A stretch of DNA of 42,542 bases from Actinomycetes bacterium (GTDB taxonomy: Bacteria; Actinomycetota; Acidimicrobiia; IMCC26256; Chersky-534), in the NCBI GenBank assembly GCA_025463865.1, contig JAODBH010000046.1, positions 1-42,542 of the forward strand. Direction: 5' to 3'. Each line of letters starts with the position of its first letter. Position 1 is the stretch's first letter. This document shows, piece after piece, positions 23,853 to 32,385 of this stretch. The position numbers were made by a program, and so were the translations under genes. Below the pieces are notes generated by a model. The model was not told where the DNA came from. It was given only the letters and a program-made list of their open reading frames with translations, and ran no database searches.

Positions 23853-25484
23853 ATGGCGACGTACAACTTCGCGGACCTGTTCGAGCTGATCGTCGACGTG
23901 GTCCCGGAGCGGCCCGCGCTGATCGTCGGCGACACCCGGCGCACGTTCGCCGAGCTCGACGCCCGGGCCAACGCCCTCGGCCACCACCTGCTCGAGGCCG
24001 GCTGCGGGCCCGGCGACCACGTGGGCATCTACGCCACCAACGGCAAGGAGTGGGTCGAGGGGATGCTCGCGGCCTACAAGATCCGGGCCGTCCCCGTGAA
24101 CGTCAACTTCCGCTACGTCGAGGACGAGCTGATCTACCTCTTCGACAACGCCGACATCGTCGCCGTGATCGCGCTGCAGGAGTACGGGCCCCGCCTCACG
24201 AGCGTCGTCCCGAAGGTCGACGCGCTGCGCCACGTGATCGTCTCGAGCGACGAGAGCGGCGCCTCACTCGAAGGCCTCGACGCGGTCGATTACGAGACCG
24301 CCATCGCGGCGGCGTCGCCGGCCCGCGAGTTCGAGCCCCGTTCCGACGACGACCTCTACCTCCTCTACACCGGCGGGACGACCGGCTGGCCCAAGGGTGT
24401 GATGTGGCGGCAGGAGGACGTGTTCTTCGCGTTGTGCGGTGGCATCGACGCGTTCACCGGCGACCGCTTGACGAGCCCCGAGGACCTGAGCAACCGGGCC
24501 CGCGACGCGGCCGCGCTCGGCAGCACCGGCCTGCGCCTGTTCGCGCTCCCGCCGCTCATGCACGGTGCCGGTCAGTTCGCCACGCTGCGCGGCCTCACGA
24601 GCGGCGACACCACGGTGCTCATCCCGAAGTTCGACGCCGAGGAGGTGTGGCGGACCGTCGCGCGCGAGGGCGTCAACGTCATCAGCTGCACCGGCGACGC
24701 GATGGCCCGTCCGCTCGCCGATGCGCTCGAGCGCATGGTCGACGACATCGACGTGTCGACCGTCTACAGCTTCGGCAGCAGTGCCGCGATCTGGTCGCCG
24801 TCGGTGAAGGACCAGATCGCGCGGCTGCTGCCCAATGCGGTGCTCACCGACTCGATCGGCGCGACCGAGAGCGGGATGAACGGCATCCGGGTCGTGCAGT
24901 CGGGCGACGAGGTGAAGGGCGGGGGACCGAACACCACGCCGAGCCCCGGCACCACCGTGCTCGACGAAGACACGTTCGAGCCGCTCGAGCCGGGCTCGGG
25001 GAAGATCGGCAAGCTCGCCCGCTCCGGCGACGTTCCGCTCGGCTACTACAAGGACCCCGAGAAGACCGCGGCCACGTTCCCCACCTACCACGGCGTGCGC
25101 TACTCGATCCCGGGTGACGCCGCCACGATCGAGGCCGACGGCTCGATCACGCTCCTCGGGCGCGGGTCGCAATCGATCAACACGGGGGGCGAGAAGGTCT
25201 TCCCGGAAGAGGTGGAGGGTGCGCTCAAGCGCCACCCGCAGGTGTTCGATGCGCTGGTCGTCGGCGTGCCCGACGAACGCTGGGGCGAACGGGTCACCGC
25301 GCTGGTGCAACCACGCGAGGGCACCGAGCCCACGCTCGAAGAGCTCGTCGAGCACTGCCGCGCCTATGTCGCGGGCTACAAGGTGCCGCGTCAACTGGTG
25401 ATCGTCGAGCAGATGCCGCGTCACGCGAGCGGCAAGCCCGACTACCCGACCGCAAAGCAGACCGTCCTGGCCGCCACGGTCTGA
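23853..25484 (+). CDS. FadD19-like acyl/steroid-CoA ligase
   Basis: A 543-residue AMP-forming acyl-CoA ligase. The segment VPVNVNFRYVEDELIYLFDN, the P-loop YTGGTTGWPKGVMWRQEDVF and FTGDAMARPLADALE closely resemble mycobacterial FadD19, which activates C24 sterol side chains. DSIGATESGM, GRGSQSINTGGEKVFPEEVE and the C-terminal catalytic Lys in SGKPDYPTAK complete the enzyme. The ATG at 23853 is chosen; an upstream start would add 12 residues lying over the palindrome. The KstR-like site supports a sterol or branched-chain acid substrate, which is inference. A strong hairpin follows the gene. Confidence 0.9.
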   Translation: MATYNFADLFELIVDVVPERPALIVGDTRRTFAELDARANALGHHLLEAGCGPGDHVGIYATNGKEWVEGMLAAYKIRAVPVNVNFRYVEDELIYLFDNADIVAVIALQEYGPRLTSVVPKVDALRHVIVSSDESGASLEGLDAVDYETAIAAASPAREFEPRSDDDLYLLYTGGTTGWPKGVMWRQEDVFFALCGGIDAFTGDRLTSPEDLSNRARDAAALGSTGLRLFALPPLMHGAGQFATLRGLTSGDTTVLIPKFDAEEVWRTVAREGVNVISCTGDAMARPLADALERMVDDIDVSTVYSFGSSAAIWSPSVKDQIARLLPNAVLTDSIGATESGMNGIRVVQSGDEVKGGGPNTTPSPGTTVLDEDTFEPLEPGSGKIGKLARSGDVPLGYYKDPEKTAATFPTYHGVRYSIPGDAATIEADGSITLLGRGSQSINTGGEKVFPEEVEGALKRHPQVFDALVVGVPDERWGERVTALVQPREGTEPTLEELVEHCRAYVAGYKVPRQLVIVEQMPRHASGKPDYPTAKQTVLAATV

Positions 25485-25495
25485 TTTCCCCCCAA

Positions 25496-25534
25496 GGCGC
25501 CGATTGGGCACCGCGACGGTGCTCAATCGGCGCC
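25496..25534 (+). terminator. Strong hairpin terminator after the ligase
   Basis: A 17-bp stem (left arm GGCGCCGATTGGGCACC, one G-T wobble) with a 5-nt loop GCGAC begins 12 bp after the ligase stop. No T-run follows. It separates the ligase from the glycosylase promoter. Confidence 0.6.
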
Positions 25535-25562
25535 CGGGGATCGGCGCGTTCGGCCGCGCGCG

Positions 25563-25568
25563 TAGGCT
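25563..25568 (+). promoter_or_regulatory. -10 box of a leaderless promoter for the glycosylase
   Basis: TAGGCT, 7 nt (CCCGGCG), then the ATG at 25576. It independently fixes the start of the DNA glycosylase gene. Confidence 0.5.
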
Positions 25569-25575
25569 CCCGGCG

Positions 25576-26220
25576 ATGGCTCCCTCCCGCCGACGCGTCG
25601 TGCTCGACGCCTGTGACGAGCTGGCCGAGCGGATTCCGGAGCTCCGGCCGATCGTCGCGGAGGCGGGCCCCGCGACGCTGCGGAAGTTCAAGCCGCGTCA
25701 CGATCACTTCGGGGAGCTGTGCCGTTCGATCCTCTACCAACAGCTCGCGGGCAAGGCCGCCCGCACGATCCACGGCCGCTTCCTCGACCTCTTCGACGGC
25801 GAGCCGACGCCCGAGGCCGTGCTCGCCATCGGCGACGGCCCGATGCGCGCCGCGGGTCTCTCGGGCAACAAGGAGCGTGCGATCCGCGACCTCGCGGCCA
25901 AGGTCATCGACGGCACCCTCGAGCTCGACCGGGTCTCGCGCCTTCCCGACGAGAAGCTGATCGAGGAGCTCGTCGCGGTGCGCGGCATCGGTCGTTGGAC
26001 CGCGGAGATGTTCCTCATGTTCCAGCTCGGTCGCCTCGACGTCTGGCCGGTCGACGACCTCGGCGTGCGCAAGGGCTACGGCCACATCTTCGGCCTGCCC
26101 CTCAGCCCGACTCCCAAGGAGCTCGCACCGCTCGGGGAGCAGTTCCGCCCGTACCGCTCGATCGTCGCCTGGTACTGCTGGGCGGCGGCAGACACGGTGC
26201 TCCCCGTCGCGCCTACTTGA
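25576..26220 (+). CDS. DNA-3-methyladenine glycosylase (AlkA/HhH-GPD type)
   Basis: A 214-residue base-excision repair glycosylase removing alkylated purines. The helix-hairpin-helix reads LVAVRGIGRWTAEMFLMF. It is followed by the GPD loop WPVDDLGVRKGYG, whose first Asp is in the catalytic position. SILYQQLAGKAARTIHGRFL is the conserved early helix. No iron-sulfur cluster loop is present, as in AlkA. It lacks the AlkA N-terminal domain and is of the short form common in actinobacteria. It converges with the glycosyltransferase; a 14-bp tandem duplication spans both ends. Confidence 0.92.
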   Translation: MAPSRRRVVLDACDELAERIPELRPIVAEAGPATLRKFKPRHDHFGELCRSILYQQLAGKAARTIHGRFLDLFDGEPTPEAVLAIGDGPMRAAGLSGNKERAIRDLAAKVIDGTLELDRVSRLPDEKLIEELVAVRGIGRWTAEMFLMFQLGRLDVWPVDDLGVRKGYGHIFGLPLSPTPKELAPLGEQFRPYRSIVAWYCWAAADTVLPVAPT

Positions 26221-26234
26221 TCGCGCCTACTTGA
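26207..26234. repeat. 14-bp tandem duplication across convergent gene ends
   Basis: TCGCGCCTACTTGA occurs twice in direct succession. The first copy contains the glycosylase stop (TGA at 26218-26220). The second contains the start of the glycosyltransferase stop region (TAG on the minus strand at 26227-26229). It looks like a recent slippage or repair duplication. Confidence 0.75.
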
Positions 26235-27276
26235 TCGCGGGGTTGATCTCGGGCTCGGGGTCGGGACCGTTGCGCTTGGCGACCTTCGCCTTCACGCGAT
26301 GGGCCACCGATGTCGTGAGGCGCAAGGGGAACCGGACCACGAGCGCGATCGCGAGGCCGACGGCGCGGAGGCGTTGCTTCGACTGCCAGGCTTTGCGCAT
26401 GGCGTGCTCGCGGTGACGCACGCTGAACTCGGTCTTCCAGTACGCGAGGCCCGCCAGGCGGGACTGCTCCCGCTGCCAGTCGAGCGTCGTGTACTGGCGT
26501 TCGTCCTCGAGCACGTTGACGATCGACTCGAGCAGCCGCTCCGAGTCCTGGCCCTGTGAACCGGGATGACGCCGATACTCGTTGACGACGTCCTGCACGC
26601 AGCCGATCGGCCCGTTGCGGGCGATGCGGAGGTAGACGTCGTAGTCCTCGACGCCCCAGTGGTTGGCCACGTTGCGCCAACCACCGACCTTCTCGAGCAC
26701 CGTGCTGCGGAACAGCACGCTGCCGGGCGGGCAGATGTACGTGCGCTCGAGCAGTTCGCCGTAGAGGTCGTCGGTCTCGGGCTGCGGCAGCATCATTGCG
26801 CCGGTCGGTACCCCCTCCTCGTCGATGACCATCGCGCGTCCGGAGACCATGCCCCACTCGGGATGCTCGACGAGGGCGTCGCGGAGCAGGGTGAGCCCAC
26901 CGGGCGCGATGCGGTCGTCGCAGTCGAGGAAGCAGACGTACGGCGCGGTCGTGAGGAGGAAGCCGGCCTGACGCGCGGCACCGGGACCCTGGTTCTCCTG
27001 CCGCGCGCGGGTGAGGAAGGGGTACGGCGCAAGTGCCTCGTCCGCGCTGTCGTACGGCGTGCCGTCGTCGATGACGACGATCTCGCGGACCTTGCAGTCC
27101 TGCGCCAGGATGCTGTCGATCGTCTCGCGCACGAAGGCTTCCGACTTGAAGTACGGCAACACGACCGAGACGTCGGACTTCTCGTCCAGTGGAGACCGCT
27201 GCACATCGGACATGGTCGAGTGGGTCGTCACCTGACTCGGCTCCATCTGCTGGTGCCCCGGTTCGATGGAGATCAT
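26227..27276 (-). CDS. Family 2 glycosyltransferase
   Basis: A 349-residue GT-A fold glycosyltransferase. SVVLPYFKSEAFVRETIDSI starts the nucleotide-binding fold at about residue 36. IVVIDDGTPYDSADEAL, the DxD-like FLDCDDRIAPGG and the acceptor-side ED motif WGVEDYDVYLRIARNG follow. The C-terminus is basic (RVKAKVAKRNG) and has a weak hydrophobic stretch AVGLAIALVVRFPL that may touch the membrane. It probably transfers a sugar to a surface polysaccharide or glycolipid. The ATG at 27276 gives a 35-residue N-terminal extension; an internal ATG (MSDVQRSP) could be the true start. Confidence 0.85.
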   Translation of the reverse strand: MISIEPGHQQMEPSQVTTHSTMSDVQRSPLDEKSDVSVVLPYFKSEAFVRETIDSILAQDCKVREIVVIDDGTPYDSADEALAPYPFLTRARQENQGPGAARQAGFLLTTAPYVCFLDCDDRIAPGGLTLLRDALVEHPEWGMVSGRAMVIDEEGVPTGAMMLPQPETDDLYGELLERTYICPPGSVLFRSTVLEKVGGWRNVANHWGVEDYDVYLRIARNGPIGCVQDVVNEYRRHPGSQGQDSERLLESIVNVLEDERQYTTLDWQREQSRLAGLAYWKTEFSVRHREHAMRKAWQSKQRLRAVGLAIALVVRFPLRLTTSVAHRVKAKVAKRNGPDPEPEINPAIK

Positions 27277-27430
27277 TGGACCGGGGACGCAGTTCGGGTG
27301 GAGAGGGGCTGCAAGCTCTTCCCTTTACATGTCGGCAATCGGGGAGATGACTTGAGGCGCCAGCGAGTCGGCGGAACGCCCTGACAGGCAGTTGTTCCCT
27401 GGATCCGGCCCGCCGACACAACATAATCAG

Positions 27431-27450
27431 CGTCCGGCCCCATCCGGACG
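27431..27450. repeat. Inverted repeat in divergent spacer
   Basis: CGTCCGG, 6-nt spacer, CCGGACG form a perfect repeat 52 bp before the amidohydrolase start. It could be an operator for this operon or for the divergent glycosyltransferase. The rest of the 225-bp spacer shows no gene. Confidence 0.35.
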
Positions 27451-27477
27451 CGGCGCTGCCGGTGGTTGCGCCGCCAC

Positions 27478-27491
27478 GTGACCCCGGTCAC
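27478..27491 (+). promoter_or_regulatory. 14-bp palindrome at the amidohydrolase/P450 promoter
   Basis: GTGACCCCGGTCAC is a perfect palindrome ending 10 nt before the ATG at 27502. It overlaps the first bases of a CACGAT box (27489-27494) that lies 7 nt before that ATG. A repressor here would block transcription of the amidohydrolase-P450-ferredoxin operon. Confidence 0.5.
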
Positions 27492-27501
27492 GATGGCGCC
27501 C

Positions 27502-29234
<1,733 letters not shown>

Positions 29235-29238
<4 letters not shown>

Positions 29239-30473
29239 CCCCGGTCGACGGATCCCCGGCCCGCGACCGTTCGCCGGTGGTCGAGTTCGACGTGTACCAG
29301 CACGACTCGATGGCCGGCTCCAACGCGGCCTGGGCCGCGGTGCGCGAGGAGTGCCCGGTCATGTGGTCGCCACGCAACGGCGGCCACTGGACCATCGCCG
29401 GGTACGAGGACGTCGCCGCGGTGTTCCGCGACTGGGAGACCTTCTCGTCGGAACGCACCGATCCCGAGCGTTCCTCGGTGAGCATCGGCGCGGCCAACAT
29501 CCCGCTGCTGATCCCCGAGGAGATCGACCCGCCGCGGTGGAAGCCGCTGCGCCGCATCCTCGCCGAGCTCCTGTCGCCGAACGCGGTCGAGCGTCTGCGG
29601 CCGCGCGTCGAGCACTGGGTCACGCACACGATCGACCAGTTCATCGAGCGGGGCGAGGCGGAGCTCGCGCACGACCTCTCGGTCCCGGTGCCGTCGCTCG
29701 TCACGATGGAGTGGCTCGGTTGGCCCGCCGAAGAAGCGGCCGGCGCGGCGAGCGTCTTCCACGACATGGCCAAGTTCCAGCACGGGACGCCGGAGTACGC
29801 CGCGGGCGCAGCCCGGTTCCAGTGGTTGATGGAGCAGGTGTCGAAGGAGCTCGTGGCTCGGCGCGAGAGCCCCCGCGACGACGCCCTGACCGCGATCGCG
29901 CTGTACGAGGTCGACGGCGAGCAGCTCCCGCAGGAGGTCGCGGAGGCGATCGTCTTCATGACCATCGGCGGGGGCGTCGACACCACGACCGCGCTGACGT
30001 CGGCCGCGCTCGTCCACCTCGGCACGCATCCCGAGGACCGGCAGCGGCTGATCGACGACCCAAGCCTCATCGACTCCGCCACCGAGGAGTTCCTCCGCTT
30101 CTATCCACCGGCGCGCACCCACGCCCGGACCGTCACCACCGACGTCGAGTTCGCCGGCTGCCCGATGCACGCGGGCGACCGCGTGCTGGTGAGCGAGATC
30201 TCGGCGAACCGCGACGAGAGCGCCTTCCCCGATCCCGACACCTTCGACATCGACCGGTTCCCGAATCGCCACATCTCGTTCGGCGTCGGCATCCACCGCT
30301 GTCCGGGTTCGCACCTCGCCCGGCTCGAGTTCAAGACGTCGATCCGCGAGGTGCTGCGCCGCCTCCCCGACTTCGTGCTCGATCAGGATGCGGTGGTCGA
30401 ATACCCGAACTGGTCCGTCATCGGTGGTTGGGGGAGCATCCCGGTGACGTTCACCCCCGGTCCCCGTTCCTGA
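29235..30473 (+). CDS. Cytochrome P450
   Basis: A 412-residue soluble bacterial P450 monooxygenase. The heme loop FGVGIHRCPGSHLAR puts the thiolate ligand at about Cys356. EEFLRFYPPARTHARTV contains the ExxR motif, and TIGGGVDTTTAL is the oxygen-binding part of helix I, with Asp-Thr as in other bacterial members. It needs ferredoxin electrons, and a ferredoxin gene follows by 13 nt. It overlaps the upstream amidohydrolase gene by 4 bp, so the three proteins are expected to be made together. The hydroxylated substrate is unknown. Confidence 0.95.
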
Positions 30474-30486
30474 GCAGGAGAGCAGC

Positions 30487-30678
30487 GTGCGCATCACGGT
30501 CGACACCGAAGCCTGCACCGGCCACGCGCTGTGCCTGGCCAATGCGCCCGACGTCTTCGTCCTCGACGACCTCGGCTACAACGTGACGCCCGCGGGCGAG
30601 GTCGCCCCCGAGCTCGAGGAGCAGGCCCGCCGCGGCGCGCTCTCGTGCCCGGAGATGGCCATCACCATCGAGGAGTAG
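30487..30678 (+). CDS. P450-associated ferredoxin (3Fe-4S type)
   Basis: A 63-residue ferredoxin. The cluster motif is C10-T-G-H13-A-L-C16 with the last ligand in SCPEMAI (Cys54). His replaces the second Cys of the usual CxxCxxC motif, as in ferredoxins that serve actinobacterial P450s and hold a 3Fe-4S cluster. The GTG start follows GGAGAG. It is the last gene of the amidohydrolase-P450 operon and should donate electrons to the P450. A reductase is not encoded nearby. Confidence 0.9.
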   Translation: MRITVDTEACTGHALCLANAPDVFVLDDLGYNVTPAGEVAPELEEQARRGALSCPEMAITIEE

Positions 30679-30685
30679 CCGCCTG

Positions 30686-31153
30686 CTACGTGTGCTTGTG
30701 GTCGCGGGCCTGCATCCCGGCGAGTTGAACCGCGAGCGGGGTGAGGCCCACGCGGGCCCGGCGCTCGTCGACGTGGTCGAGGTCCTCGACGGGCCACGGC
30801 ACGAGCCCGTCGCCATCGGGGCTGCGCACGAACTGCGACCCGTAGATCTGCGCGCGTCCCTCGCGCATCCGGATGCGGTCGACGAGGAAGGCGTAGTGGG
30901 CGGGTGATGCGTCGTCCCAGTCGACCGCGACCTCGAGGTACCCGAGCGCGCGGCGTTGGAGGTCGACGTCGCTGCGCTGCGCGATGAACCACGCGGCCTC
31001 GGCGCCGTCGTCACCCACGAGCCGGCGCCCGGGCCACGCCTCGAGGTCGTCGAGGATCTCCCAGAGGCGGTCGGCGTGCCGCCCGGGATCGGCGTCGGCC
31101 GCGAGGCGCAGGAGCTCGAGCCGCAGCCCGTCGTTCAGAACCGGGTCCGACAC
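30686..31153 (-). CDS. DUF6624-like protein
   Basis: A 155-residue soluble protein. HYAFLVDRIRMREGRAQIYG, then SQFVRSPDGDGLVPWPVEDL and VDERRARVGLTPLAVQ, give the pattern of the DUF6624 family (YG-Q, P-P-ED, VDERR-VGL). The role of this family is unknown to me. It starts at a GTG 2 nt after the racemase stop and is therefore in the same operon. It converges with the ferredoxin gene at a distance of 7 bp. Confidence 0.75.
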   Translation of the reverse strand: MSDPVLNDGLRLELLRLAADADPGRHADRLWEILDDLEAWPGRRLVGDDGAEAAWFIAQRSDVDLQRRALGYLEVAVDWDDASPAHYAFLVDRIRMREGRAQIYGSQFVRSPDGDGLVPWPVEDLDHVDERRARVGLTPLAVQLAGMQARDHKHT

Positions 31154-31155
31154 GC

Positions 31156-32307
31156 CTAGGCCACCGCGCCGCGGTCGCGCAGCGTCCCGATCCGATCGGC
31201 GTCGAAGCCCCAGTCGGCCAGTGCGTCGTCGGTGTCGGTGCCGGGCGCCACCGGTGCACGCGCGATCGCTCCGGGCGTCCGGTCGAAGCGGGGAGCGGGG
31301 CTCGGGTGCGGCGCCCCGTCGACGTCGGCGAAGACCCCGCGCGCGACGTTGTGCGGATGGGCGCGGGCCTCGCCCATGGTGAGCACGGGAGCGAAGCAGA
31401 TCTCGTGACCCGCGAGCGCTTCGACCCATGCGGCCTGCGTCCGGGTGCGGAACAGCTCGGCGAGGCGGAGCTTCAGGGCCGGCCACTGCGACTCGTCCAT
31501 CTGGTCGGCGGGATCGAGGTCGTGCAGCTCGAGGACCCGGAGCAGCTCGGCGTAGAACTTGGGCTCGTAGCTCGCGATGGAGACGTGCCGGCAGTCCGCG
31601 GTCTCGTACACGTTGTAGAAGTGCGCGCCGCCGTCGAGCAGGTTGGTGCCGCGCTCCGGATGCCAGTAGCCCATGGCGTCGAGTCCGAAGAAGATGCCCA
31701 TGACGAGCGCACTGCCGTCGACCATGGCCGCGTCGACGACCTGACCCTCGTTCGACGTCGCCCGCTCGACCAACGCCGCGAGGATGCCGGTCACGAGCAG
31801 CATCCCGCCGGCTCCGAAGTCGGCGACCAGGTTCAGCGGGATCGTCGGCGGCGCACCCGCGTTGCCGATGTGATGCAGCACGCCGGCGATCGAGAGGTAG
31901 TTGACGTCGTGACCCGGATCCTGCGCGAGCGGGCCGTGCCGGCCCCAGCCCGTCATGCGGCCGTAGACCAGCCGCTCGTTCCGGGCCCGGCACCCGTCGG
32001 GACCCACCCCGAGCCGTTCGGCCACGCCCGGCCGCATGCCTTCGATGAGCACGTCGGCTCGGGCGGCGAGATCCAAGACCACGCCGACGCCGTCCGGATG
32101 CTTCAGGTCGACGCCGATGCTGCGCCGCCCCCGGTCGACGACCGAGTATGGCGACACGAACGCGGAGCCTCCGGTGACGTCCGCCGCGCGGTCGACCCGC
32201 AACACCTCGGCGCCGAGATCCGACAGCATCATCCCCGCGAACTGGATGGGCCCGATGCTCGGCAGCTCGACGACCCGGATCCCCCGCAACGGTCCCGCAC
32301 TGCCCAC
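31156..32307 (-). CDS. mcr: Alpha-methylacyl-CoA racemase (CaiB family)
   Basis: A 383-residue CaiB-fold enzyme of the racemase branch, which epimerises the alpha carbon of 2-methylacyl-CoA so that (S)-specific beta-oxidation can proceed. MTGWGRHGPLAQDPGHDVNY carries the catalytic His, NLVADFGAGGMLLVTGI the catalytic Asp and SIASYEPKFYAELLRVL the conserved Glu. These three distinguish racemases from CoA-transferases. The GTG start at 32307 follows a TAGCCT box by 6 nt. It fits degradation of sterol side chains or branched fatty acids, along with the FadD19-like ligase. Confidence 0.88.
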   Translation of the reverse strand: MGSAGPLRGIRVVELPSIGPIQFAGMMLSDLGAEVLRVDRAADVTGGSAFVSPYSVVDRGRRSIGVDLKHPDGVGVVLDLAARADVLIEGMRPGVAERLGVGPDGCRARNERLVYGRMTGWGRHGPLAQDPGHDVNYLSIAGVLHHIGNAGAPPTIPLNLVADFGAGGMLLVTGILAALVERATSNEGQVVDAAMVDGSALVMGIFFGLDAMGYWHPERGTNLLDGGAHFYNVYETADCRHVSIASYEPKFYAELLRVLELHDLDPADQMDESQWPALKLRLAELFRTRTQAAWVEALAGHEICFAPVLTMGEARAHPHNVARGVFADVDGAPHPSPAPRFDRTPGAIARAPVAPGTDTDDALADWGFDADRIGTLRDRGAVA

Positions 32308-32313
32308 CCGCCG

Positions 32314-32319
32314 AGGCTA
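32314..32319 (-). promoter_or_regulatory. -10 box of a leaderless promoter for the racemase
   Basis: TAGCCT on the minus strand, 6 nt before the GTG at 32307. The large inverted repeat at 32335-32375 lies just upstream, over the -35 region. Confidence 0.45.
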
Positions 32320-32334
32320 CCGACCGGGCGCTCC

Positions 32335-32375
32335 GTGCGTGCACAGACAACCCATACGGTTGTCTGTGCACGCAC
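32335..32375. repeat. Perfect 18-bp inverted repeat with 5-nt loop
   Basis: The left arm is GTGCGTGCACAGACAACC, the loop CATAC, and the right arm the exact complement. It lies 10 bp after the protease stop and upstream of the racemase promoter. It may end protease transcription as a hairpin or bind a regulator of the racemase gene. No T-tract follows on either strand. Confidence 0.8.
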
Positions 32376-32385
32376 CGACCTCGAC

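Noticed and set aside
27361-27400. Distant GGAAC/GTTCC inverted repeat in the glycosyltransferase upstream region
   Set aside because: Only five bases per arm with a 16-nt spacer; this is easily expected by chance.
32335-32375. Classical intrinsic terminator
   Set aside because: The stem is perfect but no T-run follows on either strand, so I list it as an inverted repeat of undecided role.
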